DNA from: Bacteroidota bacterium
GTDB taxonomy: Bacteria > Bacteroidota > Bacteroidia > 2-12-FULL-35-15
Direction: 5' to 3'
DNA length: 64,000 nucleotides
Assembly: GCA_025963715.1 (NCBI GenBank)
Contig: JAOQAG010000051.1
Location: forward strand, 62,001-126,000
Part shown: piece after piece, positions 1 to 8,348 of the stretch
How positions within the stretch are numbered: the stretch's first letter is position 1
How the letters are laid out: each line of letters starts with the position of its first letter
Made by a program: the position numbers and the translations under genes
Notes under the pieces: generated by a model
The model's input: only the letters and a program-made list of their open reading frames with translations
Told to the model about the DNA's origin: nothing
Database searches by the model: none

Positions 1-1002
1 GTGATCCGGCGCAAAAATAACTTCATGCGGATTAAGATAAAGTACCGGCGGCGTACCGGCATATAAATTTACATTTGATAATGCTGAAAAATCGGCGATG
101 GGAACTTTATACAATTGATTGCTTCCAACCTGTTGTGTGATGTAAAGCGTATCATCGGCAGCATCCAGCGCCATGCCATGCGGATAATTAAACGGTTGTA
201 ATGTATACGATGTTAATGCATCCAGGTTAACGATCGCTACTTTTCCGGAGCTGATGTCGCTCATATCGCTGCAATAAGCCGTATGCGAATCGCTCGAAAT
301 AGTAAATGCATTCCAGTAACCCGGGCCGATCGTGGCTTTGCCCGTGAGCTGATCTGTTGTAGTACTGTATTGTTCCAGGTACAAACCGTCCAGCGATAAT
401 ACATACCAGTATTTTTTATCCGGCGAAACTCTTACCATGTGCGGCGCTTCCGTTCCTGCTGTTTGTCCAACATTTACCATGCGCATCTGCAGGCCTGTTT
501 CCGCATCAAATACGGTTACCACATCACAACCCTGGTTGGTTACATAATATTTGGAACGGTTGGGATTGTCCGAAAATTTCACAAAGTTTTCTTTGCTCGG
601 TGCGCCTGCATCTATCCAGTTTTTTAACAGCAGTACTTCATCACGCGTTAGCGGCGTTCTGCCATACGGCATGGTTGGCCCGATGATAGTTCCCAGGTCC
701 GAAAAGGTATTGGTGAAATAACACATCGTGCTAAAATCGCTTCTGTAGGGAATTACGGCAGCACCGCTGTGCCCGCCTTTAAATAAGGATTCCCAGCTTT
801 CCATCGATAAACCGCCCGCCGCTTCTTTGCTTGCATCTGTATGGCAACCGGCAGTGGCGCATTTTGTATAAACTAATTTTCCCACTTCATCCGGGTAACC
901 GTTAAAAGTAGGTGTTGCTTTTTCGTAAGTACAGGTACTTAAAAAACAGCATCCCGCAAGGAGGAAGAAAAAAATAAATACACGCGGTTTGAGCAGTTTC
1001 AT
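1..1002 (-). CDS. Cytochrome c-like/YVTN beta-propeller lipoprotein (partial, C-terminus outside window)
   Basis: The frame is open from an ATG at 1002 down to base 1, so the 3' end lies outside the window. The N-terminus has a hydrophobic segment ending in LAGC (Cys18), a lipobox. A CX4CH motif (Cys48, Cys53, His54) and a downstream TMPYG/LKNWIDAGAP segment resemble the small c-type cytochrome domains common in Bacteroidota; heme attachment is inferred, because the spacing is not the usual CXXCH. Beta-propeller strands of YVTN type follow (KYYVTNQGCDVVTVFDAETG). It is a paralogue of the gene at 1438-2913: the first ~175 residues are almost the same and the rest has diverged. It starts 17 nt after the stop of 1020-1367, so it is probably co-transcribed. 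Exact role unknown; perhaps periplasmic electron transfer or metal binding. Confidence 0.85.
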   Translation of the reverse strand, partial: MKLLKPRVFIFFFLLAGCCFLSTCTYEKATPTFNGYPDEVGKLVYTKCATAGCHTDASKEAAGGLSMESWESLFKGGHSGAAVIPYRSDFSTMCYFTNTFSDLGTIIGPTMPYGRTPLTRDEVLLLKNWIDAGAPSKENFVKFSDNPNRSKYYVTNQGCDVVTVFDAETGLQMRMVNVGQTAGTEAPHMVRVSPDKKYWYVLSLDGLYLEQYSTTTDQLTGKATIGPGYWNAFTISSDSHTAYCSDMSDISSGKVAIVNLDALTSYTLQPFNYPHGMALDAADDTLYITQQVGSNQLYKVPIADFSALSNVNLYAGTPPVLYLNPHEVIFAPDH

Positions 1003-1019
1003 CGTGTTGATTTTAATGA

Positions 1020-1367
1020 TTAATTATTTGCACTGCCGTTGTTCATCCAGCATTTTATTTGCTTGCGCTGATCAAGTGATAATCCACCTGATGGCGGCAT
1101 GGAATTGTTGGTGATCGTTTCGCGCTGCAAGCCCCCGTTATCCGATGCCGCTTTTAATCCGGCATAGGTTGTAAAATCACCGTTGGCCGAACCGGCAACG
1201 TGGCAGCCCGATACAGCGCAGGTGCTTGTTACAAGTGGTTTTATATTTATACTGTAAGTAGCCGGAATAGAAGAGCAATCCAGGTTTTTAAAATCATCCT
1301 TTTTACAGGTTTGAAAAGTGATCAACGTAAAAAAGAGAAGAGCGGCAATTAAAAAAAACTTTTTCAT
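1020..1367 (-). CDS. Small c-type cytochrome-like lipoprotein, CX4CH motif
   Basis: The 115-residue protein has a signal peptide ending at a probable lipidated Cys21 (TFQTC). It then has a single CX4CH motif (Cys50, Cys55, His56) and an MPP segment at residues 90-92, which in such domains could supply the distal Met ligand. Cys31 and Cys106 flank the domain, as Cys29 and Cys113 do in the related protein at 3610-3999, so a conserved disulfide is possible. It lies between the two YVTN paralogues, 70 nt after one and 17 nt before the other, in one minus-strand operon. It is probably a periplasmic, membrane-anchored mono-heme redox protein, but heme binding is inferred from the motif. Confidence 0.82.
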   Translation of the reverse strand: MKKFFLIAALLFFTLITFQTCKKDDFKNLDCSSIPATYSINIKPLVTSTCAVSGCHVAGSANGDFTTYAGLKAASDNGGLQRETITNNSMPPSGGLSLDQRKQIKCWMNNGSANN

Positions 1368-1437
1368 TCGAAGAGAAAATTGATACTCAAAGTTAATAAA
1401 TATAAAAGAGCATTCCTACTAATCGGCGGAGCTGCAT

Positions 1438-2913
1438 TTATTTTTTCGCAACCGAATACGGATCTACCGAAACCTCAATTTTTTTATCCGCCGTACCTGT
1501 AAAATTCTTTATCATTTCCAGTGTATTCAAATCAATGAATGTGATATAGCCGTTTCTTCCGCCGCAGGCATTGGCATGATGAGGCGCGGGGCCATCCGTT
1601 GTATAATTTTCGTTCGCCACCACCACTACTTTTTGTGCATCGTCCACCGCAATTCCATGCGGCTGCCAACCGGTGTAAATAGTTTTTACAAGCAAATTGG
1701 TAGTGTAATCAATTACCGCAACCGATCCTCTTTGTTCGGGATAATGAGCCAGGTCTTCCGTACAGGTAACAAACAAATAAGGCGTTGTTGTGGAGAGGCT
1801 CATCTCGGAGGGAGATGCGCCAACATGGATAATATTGAGCAGATTGTCTGTGCTTGTTTCAAAAACCCGTACTTCAGAATTCCCCTGGCACGTTACAAAA
1901 TATTTACTGTTGTCAGGTGTAAAAAGTATTTCATGTGAACTTAAAAATAAGGGACTAACCGGCTCATTTCCTGTTGTAAATAAGGGAAAGCTGATTAAAT
2001 CTGCAAAATCTGCGATAGGAACTTTATACAAATTATTGCTCGCTGTATGTGTAGTATACAAGAGATCATCTGTTGCATTTAATGCAATTCCATGCGGGTT
2101 ATCAAATGGCGATCGGGGATAATGGGCCAATGTGTTAAGATCAACAATTGTAACCTTGCCGTTAGCCGGGCTCATATCGGTGCAATAAGCTGTATCTGAA
2201 TTGCCGGAGATTGTAAATGCATTCCAGTAACCTCCATCAATGAACGCTTTACCCACAAGCTGATCATCCGCCGTACTGTATTTCTCTAAATAATTTCCGC
2301 CAAGCGATAGCACGTACCAGTATTTTTTATCCGGCGATACTTTTACCATGTGCGGCGATTCTATTCCGGCAGATTGTCCAACGGTAATGCAGCGCATTTG
2401 TAATCCTGTTTCGGCATCAAACACCGTCACCACATCACAACCCTGGTTGGTCACATAATATTTGGAGCGGTTGGGATTGTCCGAAAATTTTACAAAATTT
2501 TCTTTGCTGGGTGCGCCTGCATCGATCCAGTTTTTTAACAGCAGTACTTCATCACGCGTTAGCGGCGTTTTCCCATAAGGCATGGTTGGCCCGATGACCG
2601 TTCCCAGATCCGAGAATGTATTAGTAAAAAAGCACATGGTACTAAAATCGCTTCTGTAGGGGATCACCGCCGCGCCGCTGTGTCCGCCTTTAAATAAGGA
2701 TTCCCAGCTTTCCATGGATAAGCCGCCTGCTGCTTCTTTGCTTGCATCTGTATGGCAACCGGCAGTGGCGCATTTGGTATAAATTAACTTTCCAACTTCA
2801 TCCGGGTAACCGTTAAACGTTGGCATTGCTTTTTCGTAGGTACAAGTGCTTAAAAAACAACATCCCGCAAAAAGTACGAGGAAAATAAATACAGGTGGTT
2901 TCTGCAGTTTCAT
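1438..2913 (-). CDS. Cytochrome c-like/YVTN beta-propeller lipoprotein, complete paralogue
   Basis: The 491-residue protein has a lipoprotein signal (FAGC, Cys18) and a cytochrome c-like domain at about residues 40-140, with Cys48-x4-Cys53-His54, TMPYG and LKNWIDAGAP. A YVTN-type beta-propeller fills residues ~150-490, with repeated strands such as KYFVTCQGNSEVRVFETSTD and GSVAVIDYTTNLLVKTIYTG. A fusion of a heme-like module to a propeller suggests a surface or periplasmic redox protein, and several Bacteroidota and methanotroph metal-acquisition loci carry comparable pieces. It starts 13 nt after the upstream gene (2927-3316). The N-terminal third matches 1-1002 almost base for base, pointing to recent duplication or gene conversion. 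Confidence 0.87.
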   Translation of the reverse strand: MKLQKPPVFIFLVLFAGCCFLSTCTYEKAMPTFNGYPDEVGKLIYTKCATAGCHTDASKEAAGGLSMESWESLFKGGHSGAAVIPYRSDFSTMCFFTNTFSDLGTVIGPTMPYGKTPLTRDEVLLLKNWIDAGAPSKENFVKFSDNPNRSKYYVTNQGCDVVTVFDAETGLQMRCITVGQSAGIESPHMVKVSPDKKYWYVLSLGGNYLEKYSTADDQLVGKAFIDGGYWNAFTISGNSDTAYCTDMSPANGKVTIVDLNTLAHYPRSPFDNPHGIALNATDDLLYTTHTASNNLYKVPIADFADLISFPLFTTGNEPVSPLFLSSHEILFTPDNSKYFVTCQGNSEVRVFETSTDNLLNIIHVGASPSEMSLSTTTPYLFVTCTEDLAHYPEQRGSVAVIDYTTNLLVKTIYTGWQPHGIAVDDAQKVVVVANENYTTDGPAPHHANACGGRNGYITFIDLNTLEMIKNFTGTADKKIEVSVDPYSVAKK

Positions 2914-2926
2914 GGAACAAACTAAA

Positions 2927-3316
2927 TTATTCCGTTACCGGAACATCCGATGTCAGCGCCTGGTTTCTTTTAAGCTTAATGCCGATTCCGCCAGTTACAT
3001 TATAAGGTCCTGTTGGATCAAATCCTACACCGTATAAAAAATAATCGCCTTTCTGTAATTCCTTGAACTCATAATGTGCCGCAGCATCAGCAGTTACAGA
3101 TGCATCGTATAACGATACATCCGTTCCCGGAAATTCCGTTGCGCCGTATTTAATATACACAATACAATTAGGGATGGGTGCGGAGTGGTGCTTTACCGTT
3201 CCGCTTACGCTGGATTTTCCGCCGGTTCCTTCTTTATGGCACGAAAAAAAAGTGAACAGTGCTATGACACAAAATAGTTTTAGCAATGTTTTCCGGGGAT
3301 TTAAAATAGCGCTCAT
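2927..3316 (-). CDS. Carboxypeptidase-regulatory-like (transthyretin-like) lipoprotein
   Basis: I start at the ATG at 3316, because the residues after it form a good lipoprotein signal (KLFCVIALFTFFSC). The frame is open upstream to 3376, but that extension is Lys/Asn-rich and runs into an AT-rich promoter-like region. The 129-residue product has one Ig-like fold of carboxypeptidase-regulatory type: SGTVKHHSAPIPNCIVYIKYG, then a short HYEFKELQKGDYFLYGVG segment. Such domains are common on periplasmic and outer-membrane lipoproteins of Bacteroidota. It appears to open the four-gene group running to base 1, and a MITE-like repeat (3377-3558) lies just upstream. Function unknown; a scaffold or accessory role for the neighbouring heme-like proteins is inference. 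Confidence 0.75.
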   Translation of the reverse strand: MSAILNPRKTLLKLFCVIALFTFFSCHKEGTGGKSSVSGTVKHHSAPIPNCIVYIKYGATEFPGTDVSLYDASVTADAAAHYEFKELQKGDYFLYGVGFDPTGPYNVTGGIGIKLKRNQALTSDVPVTE

Positions 3317-3376
3317 GTTCCTGTATTTTTTATTAAAGGTACTAAATATTTTATTTTTTTCCTTGTTAAAAAACAA

Positions 3377-3558
3377 GGTTATGTTGTAGGGAAATGTTGT
3401 TTTTTTATAACATTCACAAATAATACTGTCATCCCGTACTTGTTGCGGGATCCCATAAATATTTGCAGTATTTAATTAACCAATCCCGCAACAAGTGTGG
3501 GATGACAGTTTTGGAGAGTATTTTCGTTTCCATAGCAACATTGTTCTACTACATAACC
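3377..3558. mobile_element. MITE-like element, copy 1 (13-bp TIRs, 8-bp target duplication)
   Basis: The left end GGTTATGTTGTAG (3377-3389) is matched by the inverted right end CTACTACATAACC (3546-3558) with one mismatch. The element is flanked by AAAAACAA (3369-3376) and CAAAACAA (3559-3566), an 8-bp direct repeat with one mismatch. Inside are 27-bp arms (3425-3451 and 3483-3509) containing GTCATCCCG, also inverted. It has no coding capacity. Related copies are at 34926-35055 and 42142-42269. Confidence 0.8.
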
Positions 3559-3609
3559 CAAAACAATAAAGAAAGCCCCACAATGTGTGAGGCTTTCGCG
3601 GAAAAAATA

Positions 3610-3999
3610 TCAATTGTTTTTTGCTTTTTGCCGGATCCATTTCAATACCAGGTCGATCGTGCATTTATCCAGTTTGCCTGCTGGCGGCATGGGGTTGGAT
3701 ACCGAATTCATTTGCGCATACAGCACGCTGAAATCGGGATTGATCGTATCCACATAACCGGTGCCGTGCGCCATCAGCTGATTGTAAGAGACAGCTGCCG
3801 TTAAATTCAATCCGCCTTCCGGATGTGCGCCCGAATGACAGCCCACTGTAGCGCAGCTGGCATCAAAGATCGGTTGAATGTTTCCGCTGTAGGAAACCAC
3901 ATCCGGCGGATAACATTCCGGTTCTGCTTTTTCGTAGGTACAGGAATAACAAAAACAAAAAATAATCGTGATGAAACAAAAAATGCGTGTGCGTTTCAT
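3610..3999 (-). CDS. Small c-type cytochrome-like lipoprotein, CX4CH motif
   Basis: The 129-residue protein has a hydrophobic signal ending in CYSC (Cys20), then the sequence TYEKAEP that also follows the lipid Cys in the YVTN paralogues. The CX4CH motif is Cys49, Cys54, His55, and a PMPP segment lies at 103-106. Cys29 and Cys113 correspond to the flanking Cys pair of 1020-1367. The start codon overlaps the stop of the MbnP-like gene by one base (TAATG), so translation is probably coupled. Likely a periplasmic, membrane-anchored redox protein; heme attachment is inferred. Confidence 0.82.
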   Translation of the reverse strand: MKRTRIFCFITIIFCFCYSCTYEKAEPECYPPDVVSYSGNIQPIFDASCATVGCHSGAHPEGGLNLTAAVSYNQLMAHGTGYVDTINPDFSVLYAQMNSVSNPMPPAGKLDKCTIDLVLKWIRQKAKNN

Positions 4000-4787
4000 T
4001 ATTCTTCGTAGCTGAACATGGATGAAATATTATCGCTGAGCTGTGTTCCTAACCATCCCGCATTATCTGCAGTAGTGCTCATGTTCAGGTTGCTGCTTAC
4101 ATTTAACGGAATGCCCGTGAAAATTTTATTGTAATCAATTGTCATGTGAACAAATTGTGCCTGGTTTGGAGAAACCGTGTAATTCTGATTAGGCAACGTT
4201 ACTGTTCTCAAATTAGCATTTGTTCCAATTCTATAAGTAAACGACTGCATTTGTGCAATGCTTCCGTTTGCAGCAGTGGTTGTATCAACCGTTCCTTCAA
4301 AATCAACAAACACAAATCCCGCCGGTTGTGCCGTAGCGCCAAACCACATCGCAGGCTGGTTCAAGGTGCTGTCGCCGGAAGCCGGAACAGACACATTGGT
4401 AGAAGAACTCAGACCTACATCAAATTTAACCGATCTGTAATTTCCGGCCGGAACACTACCGATCATGTATTCTTCCTCTTCCATTTTTTTTAGCATTATT
4501 TTTCCCGGAACACTGTAAGTAGAGCCATCCAGTTTGATCAGCTGAATGTTTGAAATATACAATTGCGCTTTGTTTACAATAATTTTTCGGTTGTTCGTCA
4601 TTACATGCAAATCGCCGTAATCCTCTACTTCCGATGTATCCACATTGGTATGCAAATGGAACAAAAGCGTACCGTTTCCGGCAGGTACAGGTGTTTCATC
4701 CTTGTCTTTTTTGCAGGAACTAAATGTAAAAGCAGTAATTGCAGCAACTAAAATAAGTCCGGTTTTTATATATTTTTTTGAGTTCAT
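3999..4787 (-). CDS. MbnP-like family lipoprotein
   Basis: The 262-residue lipoprotein (FSSC, Cys25) begins its mature part with LLFHLHTNVDTSEVED and continues with KAQLYISNIQLIKLDG, PAGNYRSVKFDVGLSS and FVFVDFEGTV. I recognise these as the pattern of the MbnP-like family. Characterised MbnP is a periplasmic copper-binding protein that works with a MauG-like diheme partner (MbnH). No MauG-like gene is visible here, but CX4CH lipoproteins follow at once, the first overlapping by 1 nt. A Met/His-rich barrel lies upstream 40 nt away. Copper binding is inferred from family and context. Confidence 0.8.
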   Translation of the reverse strand: MNSKKYIKTGLILVAAITAFTFSSCKKDKDETPVPAGNGTLLFHLHTNVDTSEVEDYGDLHVMTNNRKIIVNKAQLYISNIQLIKLDGSTYSVPGKIMLKKMEEEEYMIGSVPAGNYRSVKFDVGLSSSTNVSVPASGDSTLNQPAMWFGATAQPAGFVFVDFEGTVDTTTAANGSIAQMQSFTYRIGTNANLRTVTLPNQNYTVSPNQAQFVHMTIDYNKIFTGIPLNVSSNLNMSTTADNAGWLGTQLSDNISSMFSYEE

Positions 4788-4826
4788 ATGTGTAGAATGT
4801 TTTTAATGTTAGTTTTTTAATTGTTT

Positions 4827-5906
4827 TTAAAAAGAGATCAGCCAGCCTGCATAGATCGTGGATTTTGGCACCAGTTGGATCCCGTTAAAATTCTGGTACA
4901 AAGGCATTCCGTATTCAACCGATAATTTGTTGTTCTTTAAAAATCCTTTGTTTAAATAAAAATTAAGCCCCAGGTAACCGTTGATGTTTTCGCCGCCGTA
5001 ACAGGCCGGGTTTGCATCCGGTTCGATCACCTGGTAAAGAGAAACATCCTGTCCGGAAATAGCGCCAACCGAATTTCCTTCCATGCGCAGCGATGTGCTG
5101 ATCCATGGAAACCATTGATACGCACCCCATACATTGAGCGAATACTCGTTACCGAGATGGTAATTCAACGCGTTGTTAAATGGACGCAGCACAGTTGTTA
5201 CCTGCGTGCTGAATGAAAATTTATTTGCTTTCAACAAATACGTAACACCCGGCATAAAATCAAAGCTGCCCGATCCCATCTGCATCATGTAAGGCATGCG
5301 TGCACCTGAATACATCATGTCATCGCTGGCACCTTTTACACGGATGCTTCCCGTTGGCAAATTAAATCCGGCGCTTAAAATTACATGGTGGATTTTTTTA
5401 CTCATCAGTGAATAAACCGCGTATAATTTTGTATCGCCCAATCCCGATGAATGAGAACGCATCGATGTATTGTCATCAGATGACATTACCATGGTGCCGC
5501 CATCCATGTGCATGTGCATCGTGCCCGGCAGTATGCTCATGTTCATCGTCATTACATTGTAATTGAACATCGCCATCACCGATAGCTTGTTGGTGATGCC
5601 ATACATTGCCATGATCATGTGCATGTCCATGCGCATATTTTTGGGCGCCATCAAATAATTATTAAAAATATAATTATCATCCACGCTGGCAGTGCCCGCT
5701 GCATTTCCTGATGCATTTGTACTCATGTACCTGTAGGAAATTTTCCAGCCGTCTTTCGGATGCTCATGCCCCAGCATGATCCCGGCCGGACTCAAATCCT
5801 TCGAAGCACAATCGCAGGTAACAGACATACTGCTGTCGCATGTTTGTGCGGCTAGCGTACTGCTGAAAAAAAGCAGCAGCAACCAACCGAAGTAAGTTGT
5901 TTTCAT
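4827..5906 (-). CDS. Met/His-rich outer-membrane beta-barrel protein, probably metal-related
   Basis: I start at the ATG at 5906, which gives a clean signal peptide (MKTTYFGWLLLLFFSSTLAAQ); the open frame upstream to 6005 looks non-coding. The 359-residue product has alternating polar/hydrophobic strands and ends with a hydrophobic/aromatic strand (STIYAGWLISF), as outer-membrane barrels do. A striking central part holds many Met and His residues (NMRMDMHMIMAM, TMHMHMDGGTMVM). Methionine-rich motifs of this kind bind copper in CopB/PcoB-type proteins, so copper efflux or binding is a fair inference. The family resembles the Phenol_MetA_deg-like transporter group. It lies between the small Cys-rich gene and the MbnP-like gene on the same strand. 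Confidence 0.75.
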   Translation of the reverse strand: MKTTYFGWLLLLFFSSTLAAQTCDSSMSVTCDCASKDLSPAGIMLGHEHPKDGWKISYRYMSTNASGNAAGTASVDDNYIFNNYLMAPKNMRMDMHMIMAMYGITNKLSVMAMFNYNVMTMNMSILPGTMHMHMDGGTMVMSSDDNTSMRSHSSGLGDTKLYAVYSLMSKKIHHVILSAGFNLPTGSIRVKGASDDMMYSGARMPYMMQMGSGSFDFMPGVTYLLKANKFSFSTQVTTVLRPFNNALNYHLGNEYSLNVWGAYQWFPWISTSLRMEGNSVGAISGQDVSLYQVIEPDANPACYGGENINGYLGLNFYLNKGFLKNNKLSVEYGMPLYQNFNGIQLVPKSTIYAGWLISF

Positions 5907-6023
5907 TGTGTTAAATTTTAAACAAGGAATAAATTCAATTGATCTGAATAGCAGAACACAACATGTTCTCATTCGCAAAAATGAAAACACAGAATCGCCA
6001 TGCAAATAATTTTTCGTTAATGT

Positions 6024-6413
6024 TTAAGAAATAAACGCAGGAATACGGGGAGGATGAAAGATCGACACTAAAGCCGTTTTCGGAATAAAAAATGAATAGG
6101 TAGAATTAAAAGGAATTATTTCCGGCTCAGCTTCCGTAAAAATAAGCGGGGTGATCTTGGAAAAAAATTGCAGCTCCAGTTTTTCTTTCAGACTTTGTAC
6201 CGGTGCATTTTCCTTTTTTTGCTGTTCCGCCAGCTGTTTCCGCAAATGACATTTACCGTTGCAATGCATCATCGGCTTATCGCGGTTCTCACACAGGTTT
6301 TTTGCAATAAAATCCTTGTTCACCATATAATTGGTAAGGATCACGCCGCTGTAAAACGTTTGCAGCACAATACCGATAAAGGATAATATAATAAAAAAGT
6401 GTTTCAAATCCAA
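6024..6413 (-). CDS. Small Cys-rich membrane-anchored protein
   Basis: The frame has no ATG start: the best choices are TTG at 6413 or TTG at 6407, which gives KHFF. Residues 5-28 form a hydrophobic N-terminal segment. It is followed by VNKDFIAKNLCEN, MMHCNGKCHLRKQL (Cys41, Cys51, Cys55), and a C-terminus with FHPPRIPAFIS. I recall this CxGKC pattern from uncharacterised Bacteroidota proteins often encoded beside metal or TonB-receptor genes. It opens the minus-strand metal operon and is divergent from the HMA gene. The three Cys plus His50 and His56 could bind a metal; no biochemical role is known to me. Confidence 0.7.
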   Translation of the reverse strand: MDLKHFFIILSFIGIVLQTFYSGVILTNYMVNKDFIAKNLCENRDKPMMHCNGKCHLRKQLAEQQKKENAPVQSLKEKLELQFFSKITPLIFTEAEPEIIPFNSTYSFFIPKTALVSIFHPPRIPAFIS

Positions 6414-6506
6414 TAAATCTAGTCTTACAAATGTATTAAAAATAGGACATTTATCATAAGGAAAAGCAATAATTTGTGATTACCTTTGGATAAACAAACC
6501 GTTAGC
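6414..6506. promoter_or_regulatory. Divergent promoter region of the metal locus
   Basis: This 93-bp gap separates the minus operon from the plus pair. TACCTTTG at 6481-6488 (+) and TACATTTG at 6435-6428 (-) both fit the Bacteroidota -7 consensus TAnnTTTG and would give very short leaders. A good -33 TTTG is missing on both strands, which could mean activator dependence. Confidence 0.5.
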
Positions 6507-7043
6507 ATGAAAACATTCAGGATTTTATCGCTCCTGTTTTTACTGATCATTGCACAGCTAAAAACATCCGCCCAGTTCGCTTCTGCGGAAATTGGCGTGG
6601 ATGGACTTACCTGCTCGGCCTGCACCCGCAGCGTAGAAATGAGCATCCGCAAGCTCAGTTTTGTTGACAGCGTTTCCATGAACCTCGAACATACCGAAGG
6701 AAAAATAATTTTCAAAAAAGGCGCAAAGGTCGATATTGAAAAGATCGCGAAAGCAGTAGAAGATGCCGGTTTTTCGTTGCGGAGCTTATCTGCCGAGATC
6801 ATCATCGACGACCTGAAAACAAGCAATGATTTTTGCTGGGATTACCAGAACAATCTTTACCATTTTGTGAAAATGCCCGAAAATACAGAGCTGAAAGGCC
6901 CGGTTAAATTAAAATTCATTGGCGATGAATTTATGTCCAACAAAGAATTTAAAACCTGGAAAATGTATTGCACCAGTATGTGCAATTCGGGAACACCTGC
7001 AAATGCACCTCATTCCAAAAATTACTATGTTTCCCTTCTGTAA
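6507..7043 (+). CDS. Secreted heavy-metal-associated (HMA) domain protein
   Basis: I start at ATG 6507, which gives the signal peptide MKTFRILSLLFLLIIAQLKTSAQ. The mature protein opens with an HMA ferredoxin-like fold: GLTCSACTRSVEMSIRKL carries the metal-binding CxxC (Cys36, Cys39) and ...EKIAKAVEDAGFSL ends it at about residue 97. A C-terminal half of about 75 residues contains CTSMC. HMA domains bind Cu(I) or other soft metals, and a periplasmic version would act as a chaperone or sensor. Its stop overlaps the start of the next gene by 17 nt, so the two are translated together. Confidence 0.85.
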   Translation: MKTFRILSLLFLLIIAQLKTSAQFASAEIGVDGLTCSACTRSVEMSIRKLSFVDSVSMNLEHTEGKIIFKKGAKVDIEKIAKAVEDAGFSLRSLSAEIIIDDLKTSNDFCWDYQNNLYHFVKMPENTELKGPVKLKFIGDEFMSNKEFKTWKMYCTSMCNSGTPANAPHSKNYYVSLL

Positions 7044-8016
7044 AAAACAAATTATTTTTTGTTTGCTTTTTGTGCTTGCGCAGAAGTTGGTGATTGCACA
7101 GGAATTATATCCGCTTAACGAACCCGCCAGTAATGTACCCAAAGGTGTTTTGGGTGTTCGTGCATTTGATGATACGTACAAAGAAATAAACCAGGCCCGC
7201 AATTTAATGGGACTGCGTTTGATGTACGGCCTGCTTCCGCGATTAACTATAATGGCAACCGCAAGCGTTTCCAATCACCACGATCGCAACTTTCCCGCAA
7301 ACCTTGTTTCACATACACACAACGGAAATCAATCCACGTATTCCACCGGTAATTTTCAGCGAGGATTGGTATATCCATACCTTTTTACCGGAATTTACCT
7401 GTATGCAAAATACCGTTTCATCTCTGTGGATGGCGAGCAGAAACACTTCCGCATGGCAGCATACGGCGAATGGTCCAACGTAAAAGTAGCACACGATGAA
7501 ACCGAACCGGACCTGCTGGATGATACAAAAGGTTTTGGCGGCGGATTGATCACTACATACCTCAATCATCATTTCGCCGTTTCACTTACGTCGGGCGTCA
7601 TCATTCCCGGTGCATACAATGGCTTATCGCCCGATCTTTACGGCGGTCCGCTGGTTCCCACCGAAATAAAATACGGTCGCGCCGTAAAATACAATGTATC
7701 GTTCGGCTATTTATTATTTCCCCGCAAATACGAAAATTACGATCAGGGCAACTGGAACCTGTACCTCGAATTTATGGGAAAAGCATACGAAGGCGCCAAA
7801 GTAACGCAGTACGGCGTAACGCCAGTTCCCGTTTCCACACCCTTGTTAAAAGCCGGTAATTACATGGATGTATGCCCCGGCATTCAATACATCGTTAAAT
7901 CAAATCTCCGCATCGATCTTTCCGCCGAATTTCCCATGATCAATAAATCCTACGCCCATTTTTATCCGATGGTGATGCTGGGTGTGCAGCGGTATTTCTA
8001 TTTCAGAAAGAAATAA
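7027..8016 (+). CDS. Probable outer-membrane beta-barrel protein, metal locus
   Basis: I use ATG 7027, which gives the signal peptide MFPFCKKQIIFCLLFVLAQ; the frame is open further upstream, but only inside the HMA gene. The 329-residue product has many short amphipathic strands rich in Tyr, Phe and Gly and ends in a Phe-rich strand (VQRYFYFRKK). This is typical of a small outer-membrane barrel. It overlaps the HMA gene by 17 nt, so it probably serves the same metal pathway. No catalytic motif is visible and the substrate is unknown. Confidence 0.72.
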   Translation: MFPFCKKQIIFCLLFVLAQKLVIAQELYPLNEPASNVPKGVLGVRAFDDTYKEINQARNLMGLRLMYGLLPRLTIMATASVSNHHDRNFPANLVSHTHNGNQSTYSTGNFQRGLVYPYLFTGIYLYAKYRFISVDGEQKHFRMAAYGEWSNVKVAHDETEPDLLDDTKGFGGGLITTYLNHHFAVSLTSGVIIPGAYNGLSPDLYGGPLVPTEIKYGRAVKYNVSFGYLLFPRKYENYDQGNWNLYLEFMGKAYEGAKVTQYGVTPVPVSTPLLKAGNYMDVCPGIQYIVKSNLRIDLSAEFPMINKSYAHFYPMVMLGVQRYFYFRKK

Positions 8017-8348
8017 GTTCAAAGTTTAAAGTTAAAAAGTTTAAAGTTTGCTGTGTGAATCGCTTGCGCGATTTTTTTTTACCACTAAGGCACTTAGAAA
8101 AAAGGAGAGAAAAAGAGAAAAAAAAAAGTGTTGTGTGGCAGGAGGCATACAGAAAAAATTAAAAACTTCTGCACAAAAAAATGCTGTTCACAAATCATCA
8201 ATCATTTGTGAACAGCATTAACATTTGCAGAATCTATAATTCCACACAGTAATTTTCTGCGCGCCTTCCTTTGCGCCTCTGCGCCTTTGCGGTTAAAAAA
8301 ACGCTCCTCAGGAGCCACACAGCTAACTTTGAACTTTAAACTTTGAAC
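8017..8348. repeat. Composite intergenic repeat: 7-mer arrays flanking 8-mer arrays
   Basis: No gene. 8018-8051 is an array of GTTYAAA-type 7-mers, followed by TTTGCTGTGTG. 8080-8100 holds ACCACTAAG/GCACTTAG 8-mers. 8259-8297 holds CTTTGCGC, CTCTGCGC, CTTTGCGG 8-mers ending in GTTAAA. 8318-8351 is the inverted 7-mer array (ACTTTGAACTTTAAAC), preceded by CACACAG. The same order of parts recurs at 30800-31117, and a one-sided version at 17870-18003. Confidence 0.75.
8174..8219 (-). terminator. Perfect 16-bp-stem hairpin terminator for the TonB receptor gene
   Basis: AATGCTGTTCACAAAT (8180-8195) pairs perfectly with 8204-8219 around an 8-nt loop. On the minus strand the stem is followed by a T run (A run at 8174-8180), about 130 nt past the receptor stop. 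Confidence 0.75.

Noticed and set aside
6425..6826. Minus-strand 133-aa frame over the HMA gene
   Set aside because: Antisense to a well-supported HMA gene and no domain seen.
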